NCBI RefSeq assembly: GCF_003072625.1
Contig: NZ_CP027805.1
Location: 565,501-629,500 of the forward strand
From: Limosilactobacillus reuteri
GTDB lineage: Bacteria; Bacillota; Bacilli; Lactobacillales; Lactobacillaceae
DNA length: 64,000 bases
Direction of reading: 5' to 3'
A program made the translations under genes and the position numbers. The notes beneath the pieces were generated by a model. That model made no database searches. It was given only the letters and a program-made list of their open reading frames with translations, and was not told where the DNA came from. This document shows positions 17,405 to 25,688 of this stretch, piece by piece. The number at the start of each line of letters is the position of its first letter. Within the stretch, counting starts at the first letter, position 1.

Positions 17405-18467
17405 CGCCGTTTGTAAAATTAAGTTAGAAAATAAGTTAGAAAAATAGAAAAGCCATTTGTGGTAGACTTTTGAATACCCCTAAACAAAAGAAAGGAAACC
17501 ACAAATGACTTACACCCATCTTACCACAAACGAGCTGACAATCATCGCCCATTCTTTCGTGCAAAAGCTTAAAGCGTATCGAGTGGCCCAAATGATCAAC
17601 CGTTGCGCCGAAACCGTTTATCGCGTTTATCGTTACCTGGAAACCGGTGCCTCAATTGCTGATTATCAGGATCACTATATGCGCAATAAGCAACGTTGTG
17701 GCCGAAAACGTACTCAGTTGTCACTGGCTGAACTCACTTATATCAACGACAAAATTGCCCAGGGGTGGACGCCTGATACCATTATTGGGCGCGCTGAGCG
17801 CCCAATTAGTTGTAACCGGCCGGATGTTTGAACGTGGCCAGTTCGGCTTCGATGTCCGTTCCAGGTAAGCGGCACCCGAATGGCTATGTCGAGCGCCGCG
17901 GGAAGGCTGGCTAATTGGGGCGAAGTATTCACGAGCGTGCCAAGGACTTTCCGCACTATGCCACTGAATTTGGGCACCTTGAAGCTGATACCGTCCAAGG
18001 CAAAAAGCACCAAGGGGCGGTAATGACCCTGACTGAACGCCAATCGAAGGTCGAAATTGTACTCAATGTGCACGAAAAGACGGCTGATGCGATTAACCAA
18101 CACTTAAGTCAGTGGCTTCGGAAATTCCCGCGGTACTTCTTCAAATCGATTACCTTTGACAACGGAAAAGAATTCGCCGGCTGGCGCGAGATTGCCAATC
18201 AATTTGACCTTCACACTTACTTTGCCGAGGTTGGTGCTCCCAATCAACGAGGGCTGAACGAAAACAACAACGGTCTTTTACGCCGGGATGGCTTAACGAA
18301 ACAGCTAGATTTCCGCAATCTTCCTGATGAATTGGTAACCCAACTGATGAGTAAGCGAAATAACCTGCCCCGTAAATCACTAGGCTATCGAACTCCATAT
18401 GAAGTATTCATGTCTTACGTCACTGATGAGCAACTATTTTCTTTCTAACTTAAATTGACATTTCGGG
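17405..18467 (+). mobile_element. IS30-family insertion sequence, copy A2
   Basis: This 1063-bp element is nearly identical to copy A1. I can spot eight substitutions and one 11-base deletion (between CCGG repeats near 17820). It is flanked by a TTT target duplication (17402-17404 and 18468-18470), which lies inside gadC. It is in the same orientation as A1. Confidence 0.93.
17505..18448 (+). pseudogene. IS30-family transposase, multiply broken (copy A2)
   Basis: This copy shares the frame break of A1 and adds two defects: the 11-base deletion that ends the first frame at codon 108 (SCNRPDV), and a TAA at 17912-17914 where A1 has CAA (AGQLG in A1). The DDE catalytic region (EADTV, FDNGKEF, NENNNG) is present but not connected to a start. 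It cannot supply transposase and would depend on another copy. Confidence 0.88.
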
Positions 18468-18470
18468 TTT

Positions 18471-18850
18471 TTAAAAAGAAACAATTAAAACGGAAGTATG
18501 AGATTCCTGGAGGAACAATCTGTAAGGCAATCGTTGCCTTTTGTCGGCTATTGGTTACTATTTTTGCCTTCTTCATCTCGTTTGTCCCACCTTCGAATCT
18601 TCCTGAATCATCACATCACGCATACTTAGCTATTTTAATTATCAGCTATTTGTTTGTATTAGTTCTACCCTTTATTTTATATGTAATTTTCAATCACCAT
18701 AAAGGTCAATATGTGGATGAATCAGATATACCGAAGCATTTCAAGGCAGAAGATATTGTTAAAAGTGTACCGCCAATTGCTCGTGGTGAATTTCATATTG
18801 TACCGAATGATGATAAAGATAACTTTAATGCTGAGAAGGTTAAAAAGTGA
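18471..18850 (+). pseudogene. gadC: Glutamate:GABA antiporter gene, 3' fragment
   Basis: This is the continuation of gadC after the IS insertion: FKKKQLKRKYEIPGG, then membrane segments (AFCRLLVTIFAFFISFVPP, YLAILIISYLFVLVLPFIL) and a polar tail ending in FNAEKVKK, with TGA 18848-18850. It aligns by eye with the end of E. coli GadC, including the LKR..IPGG block. The fragment has no start of its own beyond an in-frame initiation codon inside the IS end. Confidence 0.85.
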
Positions 18851-18872
18851 GATGTAACTAAGTAAATTAAAA

Positions 18873-18916
18873 TAAAAAAGCATTTCCAGAAATTAATCTA
18901 GAAATGCTTTTTTTAG
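18873..18916 (+). terminator. Terminator after gadC
   Basis: AAAAAAGCATTTC (18874-18886) pairs with GAAATGCTTTTTT (18901-18913), ending in a T run. Confidence 0.85.
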
Positions 18917-18983
18917 TAGTTGGGACACTATTGCAGTACCAACTAACATTAGAATGTTGATATAACAACAACGATAGTAATTA

Positions 18984-19595
18984 TCAGATTACTTTGTTGT
19001 AGAATTCAACGATAAGAGCTTCATCAATATCAGCGTTCATATCTTCACGTGCTGGAATGCGGTTAAGCTTACCTTCAAGCTTGTCGGCATCAAAGTCAAC
19101 GTATGAAGGACGAGAAACAACAGCTTCCACAGCGTTCTTGATGATGTCTAAGTTCTTAGACTTGTCACGAACGGCGATAATTTGACCAACCTTAACTTCG
19201 TATGATGGAATGTCAACACGCTTACCATCAACAGTGATGTGGCCGTGGTTAACTAATTGACGAGCTTGACGACGAGTAGTGGCTAAACCAAGACGGTAAA
19301 CCATGTTATCAAGACGACGTTCAAGCAATGCCATAAAGTTGGCACCGTGAGTACCTTCCTTAATCTTACCGGCACGAACGAAAAGGTTTGAGAATTGACG
19401 TTCAGTCATACCGTACATAAAACGTAGCTTTTGCTTTTCACGTAATTGTGTACCATATTCTGAAAGCTTACCGCGACGATCACGACCGTGGTCACCAGGA
19501 GCGTAAGCCCGACGTGCTAATTCTTTACCAGTACCTGAAAGTGAAACGCCAAGACGACGTGAAACACGCCAACTTGGACCAGTGTAACGAGACAT
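18984..19595 (-). CDS. rpsD: 30S ribosomal protein S4
   Basis: The 203-residue product is S4, the primary 16S rRNA-binding protein that nucleates assembly of the small subunit. It begins [16 protein letters not shown] and carries the S4 RNA-binding domain ([32 protein letters not shown]). ATG 19595 has GGAGG close upstream. The gene stands alone, with a promoter at 19771-19800 and a leader of about 170 bases, as expected for S4 autoregulation in Firmicutes. The longer open frame upstream of ATG 19595 is leader sequence, not protein. Confidence 0.97.
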   Translation of the reverse strand: MSRYTGPSWRVSRRLGVSLSGTGKELARRAYAPGDHGRDRRGKLSEYGTQLREKQKLRFMYGMTERQFSNLFVRAGKIKEGTHGANFMALLERRLDNMVYRLGLATTRRQARQLVNHGHITVDGKRVDIPSYEVKVGQIIAVRDKSKNLDIIKNAVEAVVSRPSYVDFDADKLEGKLNRIPAREDMNADIDEALIVEFYNKVI

Positions 19596-19764
19596 AAATA
19601 AATTCCTCCAAATAATTTTAGTTGGAGTAAAATAATCCGATTGTGAGCTTGGCATTCGTGCAGGCTGATTTGAATCTTTCACCCTAGCAGCCGGGTTACT
19701 AAAAACACCGTTTGGCACCAGTCTGTTGACGAGCTTGCCCCTCACTGCTGCATTATTTTACACA
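19596..19764 (-). promoter_or_regulatory. rpsD leader RNA, probable S4 autoregulatory site
   Basis: About 170 bases lie between the predicted start of transcription and the S4 start codon. They are GC-richer than their surroundings and contain several short self-complementary stretches (for example GGCAAGCTCG and GCCAAGC arms). B. subtilis rpsD is autoregulated by S4 binding such a leader. That this leader works alike is inference from position, not from a folded structure. Confidence 0.5.
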
Positions 19765-19770
19765 AGATCT

Positions 19771-19800
19771 AGTGTACAACGGTTCGTAATAATAAGTCAA
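19771..19800 (-). promoter_or_regulatory. rpsD promoter
   Basis: On the minus strand TTGACT (19795-19800), an 18-base spacer and TACACT (19771-19776) form a plausible sigma-A promoter. Confidence 0.65.
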
Positions 19801-19908
19801 TCTTTTATTTAGAAACCTCGTAACTTTTTTAGCAGAATGATGAACAATATGAAAGTTTATTAAACGTTGATGTTTTTTCATATCTTTTAAAGCACGTTCA
19901 TTGTGGTA

Positions 19909-19917
19909 TGCTATAAT
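19909..19917 (+). promoter_or_regulatory. ezrA extended -10 promoter
   Basis: TGCTATAAT provides an extended -10 element (TG-n-TATAAT) 70 bases before the ezrA start. No good -35 box is visible. Confidence 0.55.
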
Positions 19918-19986
19918 TTTGAATAGGATTATACGGATAATTATTGTACAAGAGCAATAAACAATAAAAAGTAGTAGGTGGAAAAA

Positions 19987-21690
19987 GTGGTTTTTCAAGT
20001 ATTGATTGGTATTTTAATTATTGTTGTAGCAATATTAGCTTGCGTATATTTTTATCAACGACGAGCTGTTAAACAGATCAACGACTTAATGGAAAGCGAG
20101 AAAAAGCTAGCAGATCAAAAAGTTGACCGGCAGATCAAAAATGTTGAAGAATTGCAACTAATCGGGGATGCTAAAAAGCAATTTGAAACAATTAAAAACA
20201 AGTATGAAAAACAAGTGCGACCAGCAATCACGGCCTTTAATAAACGAGCTCCCCAATTATTAGCAGATTCACGGACGAGCAAGTTGTTGACAATTAACAC
20301 TCAGATTCGGGACCTGCAAGCAGATTTGGCAAAGTTAACAACAACTCTTCAACAGATCCAAAAAGACTTACAACATCTTCGTCAACAACAACATACCCAT
20401 AAGCAAGCGGTCGAGCAGATTAAAAATAAATATCGTCAATTCCACCGGCAACTAAATGAGAAAAGCTTCGAATATGGAGACAGTGAAAAGCGGTTAAATA
20501 GCAGATTAAACGAATTAGAGGATCAATTCGCTCAATTTACTGATTTAACTAATAAGGGCGATATTGAAGCGGCTCAAGAAATTTTAACCAATTTGCAATC
20601 TAAAAACGATAAATTTGAACAAGAACTTAAGAAGATTCCTCAGCTCTATAAGCCAATTGCAACCGAGTTTCCAGAACAATTATCCGAGCTAAAAAGTGGT
20701 TATGAGACACTTGTAAAGCAAAATTTCCACTTTACGGAGAAAAATATTGATAAGCAAATTGAACAGCTACAATCCAAACTGGATCAGACGATTGATCAAC
20801 TTAACAATTTACAATTAGATGTTGTGGAACAATCTAATAAAGATCTTAGTGACCAGATTGATTACTTATATGGGGTAATGCAGAAAGAAATTGATGCTAA
20901 GAATGAAGCTGTTCATTTGATTGAAGTGATGAAAGACTTTACAAAACACGCTCAACGGCAAAATGACGAACTTGGTGTAGAATTAGACCGGTTAAGTTTG
21001 AATTACACACTTACTAATCATGAACAAGAAACCGTTCGAGAACTTGGTGAACAAATTAAAGCGATTATTAAACAGTATCGTGATGACGCAGAAGCAGTTG
21101 CCAATAAAACGGCTGTTTATAGTCAGGTGCTTGATCGACAAAAGTCTAATCAAAAGAACTTGACTGAAATTGAAAAAAGCCAAGAGAAGCTTAACGATGA
21201 AGTTGCTAAATTACAGACTGATGAGCAACGCGCCCGTCAAATGCTTCAAAAATATTCCACCCAGATTCGTACAATTCATCGGCAAGTAGAACAGTTGAAC
21301 CTTCCTGGCTTACCAAAAGATTACTTAGATTACTTCTTTGGTGTCCGCGATGAGATTAAAAAGTTAGCTGATGAATTGAATGAGTATAAGATCAATATGG
21401 ATGAAATTACGAAGCAACTGATTATCGTCGAATCGGACCTAGACACATTAAATGACAAGACTGATATTCTTCGTGATAGCGCGGAATTAACTGAACGATT
21501 CCAACAATATGCGAACCGGTTTAGTGATAATGAAAAGATTGTAGCAGCTGCTAAAAAATCCCAAGAACTTTTTAAGCAGTTTAACTACACAGCAAGCTTA
21601 GAGGCAATTGCGACCGTTTTAGAAGAAATAGAACCTGGAAGCTACAAACGAATTGAAGATACCTATTATCGTGAAATTGGTAAAAATTAA
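19987..21690 (+). CDS. ezrA: Septation ring formation regulator EzrA
   Basis: The 567-residue protein has one N-terminal membrane segment (FQVLIGILIIVVAILACVYF) followed by a long, Gln/Lys/Glu-rich coiled-coil cytoplasmic region, the architecture of EzrA, which binds FtsZ and restrains extra Z rings. Length is right for the family (about 565-570). I chose GTG 19987, because AGGTGG at 19975-19980 precedes it by 6 bases; the GTG at 19978 lies inside that site. The neighbours agree: rpsD-ezrA-nifS-thiI is the common order in bacilli. A terminator follows. Confidence 0.93.
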   Translation: MVFQVLIGILIIVVAILACVYFYQRRAVKQINDLMESEKKLADQKVDRQIKNVEELQLIGDAKKQFETIKNKYEKQVRPAITAFNKRAPQLLADSRTSKLLTINTQIRDLQADLAKLTTTLQQIQKDLQHLRQQQHTHKQAVEQIKNKYRQFHRQLNEKSFEYGDSEKRLNSRLNELEDQFAQFTDLTNKGDIEAAQEILTNLQSKNDKFEQELKKIPQLYKPIATEFPEQLSELKSGYETLVKQNFHFTEKNIDKQIEQLQSKLDQTIDQLNNLQLDVVEQSNKDLSDQIDYLYGVMQKEIDAKNEAVHLIEVMKDFTKHAQRQNDELGVELDRLSLNYTLTNHEQETVRELGEQIKAIIKQYRDDAEAVANKTAVYSQVLDRQKSNQKNLTEIEKSQEKLNDEVAKLQTDEQRARQMLQKYSTQIRTIHRQVEQLNLPGLPKDYLDYFFGVRDEIKKLADELNEYKINMDEITKQLIIVESDLDTLNDKTDILRDSAELTERFQQYANRFSDNEKIVAAAKKSQELFKQFNYTASLEAIATVLEEIEPGSYKRIEDTYYREIGKN

Positions 21691-21698
21691 AAGACTTG

Positions 21699-21738
21699 AG
21701 AGGAAATTAGGCAAAGGCTCCTGATTTCCTCTTTTCTT
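21699..21738 (+). terminator. Terminator after ezrA
   Basis: AGAGGAAATTAGG (21699-21711) pairs with CCTGATTTCCTCT (21720-21732), followed by TTTTCTTAT. The IS-B element starts at 21741, immediately behind it. Confidence 0.8.
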
Positions 21739-21740
21739 AT

Positions 21741-22795
21741 GGCAGATTGTAAAATTTGAGTTGAACATTTAAGTGGACAGAAAAACCCATCAAGGTCTTT
21801 AATGGTGTTGCCACAACATTCCATTAGAAAGAAGGACCTTAATGGGCACCACTATTTTATCATTCCAGAACCGCATTGTCATTGAAACGCTTCATAATGA
21901 AGGACGTTCCTTACGATACATCGCTAATTACTTAGGCTTTAGTAAAACCACAGTCTTTAACGAACTTCACCGGCTCAACGGTGAGTATCAAGCTGAACTA
22001 GCGCAAACTGACTTTGAACGCAAGGTTAGTCAACGGGGGCGGAAGTCTTCACTCACTAAAAGCCTTAAGCACTTGATTGAGGAAAAGATTCAAGTCCAGA
22101 AGTGGTCCCCTGAACAAGTTGCCCATGTAGTTGGGATTGCCTACAAGACGGTCTATAACTGGATTGATCAAGGATGGCTTGATGTACAGTTACCCGATTT
22201 GCCTGATCATGGAATTCGTCGTCATCGTGCTAAAGAAAAGCGTGGTACGTTCAGTCACGGCCGCTCCATTGAGGAGCGTCCTCATAAAGTCGAAACTCGC
22301 CAAGAATTCGGCCACTTTGAAGCTGATACCGTACTTTCTGGCAAACGTAAAGGTCAAGCTGTGGCGACTTTTGTGGAGCGTAAGAGTCGCCTGACAATTG
22401 TTAAACGGCTCCATGGTCGCGACAGTCAGTCCATGACTCAAGCCGTACTTGAACTAGCTAGTCAACTTCAAGACAAGCTCAAGACGCTTACCGTGGATCA
22501 TGGGAAAGAGTTCGCTAACTATCAGGCAATTGAACAGCTAACAGGTACTCAGGTTTATTTTGCCCATGCTTATTCACCACATGAACGCGGTAGTAATGAG
22601 AACCGTAACCGAGTTTTGCGACGGTTTATTCCCAAGGGACAAGCCATTGAAGAGCTGAGCGATCGCCAGCTGGTTCAAATCAATTGGTATCTGAATTCCC
22701 GACCACTTAAATGTCTTAACTGGCACACACCAATCGAGATCTTCTTGCTTAATCTACGTCACTAAATTCGTTCAAGTTATTTCTTGCAATCTGCC
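21741..22795 (+). mobile_element. IS30-family insertion sequence IS-B, intact
   Basis: This 1055-bp element begins GGCAGATTGTAAAATTTGAG and ends with the imperfect inverted repeat (complement GGCAGATTGCAAGAAATAAC). A TTAT direct repeat (21737-21740, 22796-22799) flanks it. Its transposase gene is undamaged. It differs from IS-A in sequence but shares the TTGTAAAATT core at its left end. It lies between ezrA and nifS without harming either. Confidence 0.88.
21842..22765 (+). CDS. IS30-family transposase (IS-B)
   Basis: The 307-residue product has an N-terminal helix-turn-helix (LRYIANYLGFSKTTVFNEL), a second one (WSPEQVAHVVGIAYKTVYNWI) and a DDE integrase core: Asp in HFEADTVLSGK, Asp in LTVDHGKEF and Glu in GSNENRNRVLRR. 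The frame is complete from ATG 21842 (behind GAAGGACC) to TAA. It is the only intact transposase in the window and so the only element here likely to be autonomous. Confidence 0.95.
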   Translation: MGTTILSFQNRIVIETLHNEGRSLRYIANYLGFSKTTVFNELHRLNGEYQAELAQTDFERKVSQRGRKSSLTKSLKHLIEEKIQVQKWSPEQVAHVVGIAYKTVYNWIDQGWLDVQLPDLPDHGIRRHRAKEKRGTFSHGRSIEERPHKVETRQEFGHFEADTVLSGKRKGQAVATFVERKSRLTIVKRLHGRDSQSMTQAVLELASQLQDKLKTLTVDHGKEFANYQAIEQLTGTQVYFAHAYSPHERGSNENRNRVLRRFIPKGQAIEELSDRQLVQINWYLNSRPLKCLNWHTPIEIFLLNLRH

Positions 22796-22838
22796 TTATT
22801 AAATGATAGTGATAATTAATGCCTAATAGCTAATTTTC

Positions 22839-22847
22839 TGTTATAAT
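22839..22847 (+). promoter_or_regulatory. nifS extended -10 promoter
   Basis: TGTTATAAT (TG-n-TATAAT) lies 126 bases before the nifS start. The leader that follows holds a hairpin with arms TTCAGCAGTA and TACTGTTGAA (about 22878-22908), unlike any riboswitch I recognise. Confidence 0.55.
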
Positions 22848-22972
22848 ATAAAACCGTTTTAAGAAGAGTCGAAATCTTCAGCAGTAGCCTATCCTATACT
22901 GTTGAAATCATAATCAGAGTAGGTTACCCATTTGTAACAACCCTGTGTATTATTTTTAGGAAGGAAATTAGT

Positions 22973-24121
22973 ATGATCTATTTTGATAATAGTGCGACGA
23001 CAAAGATACTACCGGATGTTTTGTCGACATACGAAACCGTGAGCCAAAAGATTTGGGGGAATCCAAGCAGCTTACATAATTTTGGTGAAAATGCTTGGAA
23101 TCTTCAAGAACAGGCACGCCAGCAGATCGCAAAGCTATTCGGGGTTAAGCCTAGTGAGATTATTTTTACTAGTGGTGGTTCTGAAGGAGATAACTGGGTA
23201 ATCAAGGGAACTGCAATGGCTAAGCACCGTTTTGGCAAACACATTATTACGACTAGTGTTGAACATGCGGCAGTAAAAAATGCATTGGAGCAACTAAAAG
23301 ACTTCGGATTTGAAGTTACTTATCTCCCGGTTGATAAAGAAGGACGGATCAATCCTGCTGATGTTAAAGCTGCCATTCGTCCAGATACTATTTTAGTGTC
23401 TATCATGGCGGTTAATAATGAAATTGGAACGGTTCAGCCAATTAAAGAAGTGGGAGAAATCCTTAAAGATTATCCAAATATTCACTTTATGGTGGATGCT
23501 GTTCAGGCTATTGGTAAAGGATTAGATAACCAAGTATTTAGTGATCGCGTTGATTTTGCCACTTTTTCTGGTCATAAATTTCATGCCCCACGAGGAACCG
23601 GTTTTGTTTATGTCAAGAGCGGGCGTAAGTTAGAGCCCTTGATTGCTGGTGGTGGTCAAGAGCGAACACTACGAAATGGGACAGAAAATACACCGGGTAA
23701 TGTTGCGATGGCAAAAGCAATTCGGTTAGTAAAGGAAAATGAAGCGGAATCAGTAAAACGTGAACAGGCAATCAAAGAACGGATTTACGACCATTTAAGT
23801 AAATTTGATCATGTGAAATTGATTTCTGGCCGCGATCAAGGTTTCGCTTCCCATATACTATGCTTTGCAATTGTAGGGGTTCGAGGCGAAACGATTGTTC
23901 ATGCCTTTGAAGACAAGGATATCTATATCTCAACTACTAGTGCTTGCTCGTCTAAAAAGCATTCCGAAGCCGGAACATTAGCTGCCATGAAAGTTCCAGA
24001 AAATATTGCGACAAGTGCAGTTCGGATTAGCCTTGGGGATCAAAATACCCTTGAAGAAGCTGATCAGTTTAATAAAACATTTGATGAATTATATGCTGGC
24101 TTTAAGAAAATTATTGAATAA
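22973..24121 (+). CDS. Cysteine desulfurase (NifS/IscS family) paired with ThiI
   Basis: The 382-residue PLP enzyme removes sulfur from cysteine as a persulfide. The PLP-binding lysine is in FSGHKFHAPRGTG and the catalytic Cys in STTSACSSKKH. Early motifs IYFDNSATTK and SGGSEGDNWVIKG are typical. It has AGGAAGG before ATG 22973 and is followed after 21 bases by thiI. In bacilli this NifS-like paralogue (NifZ) hands sulfur to ThiI for 4-thiouridine in tRNA, which is the likely job here. The 5' leader of about 120 bases is unusually long. Confidence 0.92.
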   Translation: MIYFDNSATTKILPDVLSTYETVSQKIWGNPSSLHNFGENAWNLQEQARQQIAKLFGVKPSEIIFTSGGSEGDNWVIKGTAMAKHRFGKHIITTSVEHAAVKNALEQLKDFGFEVTYLPVDKEGRINPADVKAAIRPDTILVSIMAVNNEIGTVQPIKEVGEILKDYPNIHFMVDAVQAIGKGLDNQVFSDRVDFATFSGHKFHAPRGTGFVYVKSGRKLEPLIAGGGQERTLRNGTENTPGNVAMAKAIRLVKENEAESVKREQAIKERIYDHLSKFDHVKLISGRDQGFASHILCFAIVGVRGETIVHAFEDKDIYISTTSACSSKKHSEAGTLAAMKVPENIATSAVRISLGDQNTLEEADQFNKTFDELYAGFKKIIE

Positions 24122-24142
24122 AATCTGAAAGGAGGACATAAC

Positions 24143-25363
24143 GTGCAATATACAGAAATTATGGTTCGTTATGGTGAGCTTTCGACAAAGGGACATAATA
24201 AAAAGTCCTTTATTGATCGTTTAGGGGTAAACGTACGAAAGGCCCTTCATAGCTTTGACCAGGTAAAGGTGCATGCACAACGTGATCGGTTGCATGTTGA
24301 ATTAAATGGAGCTGACTATGATCAAGTGATGAATCGGTTGAAGTTAGTGTTTGGGATTCAAAACTTTTCTCCATCAATTAAAGTTGATAAGACTTTTGAA
24401 GCGACTGCAGAGGCAGCAGCACAAATGATCGCTGAACAAGTTGATAAACCAATTACCTTTAAAGTAGAAACTCGTCGGTCAGATCATCAATTTGCAATTG
24501 ATACCTTTGAAATGAACAACAAGCTAGGAGGATACCTCTTAGATAAGTTTCCTGATAAATTAAAAGTTGATGTTCACCATCCAGACCTAACTTTACGGGT
24601 TGAGATCCGTCTTAATGGGATTTTCCTTTCAAGTGAAACGATTAAGGGTGCTGGTGGTTTACCAGTTGGTACTGCCGGTAAGGGAATGATGATGATGTCT
24701 GGTGGAATTGATTCACCAGTAGCTGCTTACCTTGGGATGAAGCGTGGTGTTTCAATGGAAATGGTGCACTTCTTTAGTCCGCCATATACTAGTCCCCAAG
24801 CTTTAGCAAAGGCCAAGCAATTAACTGAACGTCTTGCAAAATATAGTGGAAGTATTAAGTTTATTCAGGTGCCATTTGCCGAAATTCAAGAAACAGTCAA
24901 GGAAAAAGTTCCTGAAGGTTACTTAATGACAATTCAACGGCGAATGATGCTTCGGTTGGCAGCTGCCTTAATGATTAAGCGTCATGGGCTGGCCATTTTT
25001 AATGGTGAATCATTAGGTCAAGTTGCTTCTCAGACAATGGAAAGTATGCTGGCGATTAATGATGTAACTTCTTATCCGGTATTGCGTCCAGTATTGTCAT
25101 TTGATAAGACCGAAATCATTAAAATTGCCCAAGATATTGATACCTATGATCTTTCAATTCTTCCATATGAAGACTGTTGTACTGTCTTTACCCCGCCATC
25201 GCCAAAAACGCGGCCAAATGTTGAGCGGGCTCGTGAATACGAAAAACGACTTGATATTGAAGGATTAATGCAACGAGCTCTTGATGGGATTGAAATTACG
25301 GAAATTCATCCTGGTGAAGATTATTTAAACCAAAATGAAGATGTTTTTGCTGAATTACTTTAA
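24143..25363 (+). CDS. thiI: tRNA 4-thiouridine synthetase ThiI
   Basis: The 406-residue cytoplasmic enzyme adenylates U8 of tRNA and replaces the oxygen with sulfur. It has an N-terminal ferredoxin-like and THUMP region ([27 protein letters not shown]), then a PP-loop ATPase with [21 protein letters not shown] (SGGxDS). It lacks the rhodanese extension of E. coli ThiI, as usual in Firmicutes, so sulfur must come through another carrier residue (candidate Cys pair in YEDCCTVF). GTG 24143 has AAAGGAGG upstream. It forms an operon with the desulfurase. Confidence 0.94.
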   Translation: MQYTEIMVRYGELSTKGHNKKSFIDRLGVNVRKALHSFDQVKVHAQRDRLHVELNGADYDQVMNRLKLVFGIQNFSPSIKVDKTFEATAEAAAQMIAEQVDKPITFKVETRRSDHQFAIDTFEMNNKLGGYLLDKFPDKLKVDVHHPDLTLRVEIRLNGIFLSSETIKGAGGLPVGTAGKGMMMMSGGIDSPVAAYLGMKRGVSMEMVHFFSPPYTSPQALAKAKQLTERLAKYSGSIKFIQVPFAEIQETVKEKVPEGYLMTIQRRMMLRLAAALMIKRHGLAIFNGESLGQVASQTMESMLAINDVTSYPVLRPVLSFDKTEIIKIAQDIDTYDLSILPYEDCCTVFTPPSPKTRPNVERAREYEKRLDIEGLMQRALDGIEITEIHPGEDYLNQNEDVFAELL

Positions 25364-25370
25364 TTAGGCC

Positions 25371-25399
25371 TTGACGAGGTTTGATAATTTAGCTATGAT
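25371..25399 (+). promoter_or_regulatory. valS promoter
   Basis: TTGACG (25371-25376), 17 bases, TATGAT (25394-25399). It is followed directly by the T-box leader. Confidence 0.75.
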
Positions 25400-25411
25400 A
25401 CATTTTAATAA

Positions 25412-25640
25412 GCATTGACCGAAAGAGTAGTAAAGTGGCACCTAAAAAGCGAGATCCTGATAGTGAGAGAGGATTAGCTAAACTTTATGAAGGTAGTTCG
25501 GGAGCTGATATACTGAAATTAATAGTAGGTATGTCCGGTTCATTTACCGTTATGAAATGATAAAGTGGAGTATTTTATACTCAAATTAGGTGGTACCGCG
25601 ATGATTCGTCCTATCGATTGTGATAGGGCGTTTTTTAGTT
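25412..25640 (+). promoter_or_regulatory. T-box leader of valS, specifier GTA (Val)
   Basis: This RNA senses uncharged tRNA-Val and prevents termination. Stem I base is CCGAA (25419-25423)/TTCGG (25497-25501), with the AGTA bulge and AGCGAG motif. On the 3' side GAAG-GTA-G places the specifier codon GTA (Val) at 25493-25495. The T-box core TTAGGTGGTACCGCG is at 25586-25600. The terminator stem CGTCCTATC/GATAGGGCG with T run ends at about 25637. The specifier agrees with the gene it controls. Confidence 0.92.
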
Positions 25641-25688
25641 AATGCACAAAATAAAAATGAAAATTGCTTTTTGAAAGGAGTTTCTGCC

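Noticed and set aside
16834-17427. A complete short permease starting at ATG 16834
   Set aside because: The gadC frame is open far upstream of this Met (to about 16555) and the protein runs into the IS, so this is an internal Met in a broken gene.
19596-19745. A longer S4 protein beginning upstream of MSRYTGPSW
   Set aside because: The extension is the structured leader; the known S4 N-terminus and a GGAGG site mark ATG 19595.
1556-22795. Composite transposon built from the three IS elements
   Set aside because: IS-B is a different element, and the A copies each have their own target duplications (GAT and TTT), so they inserted independently.
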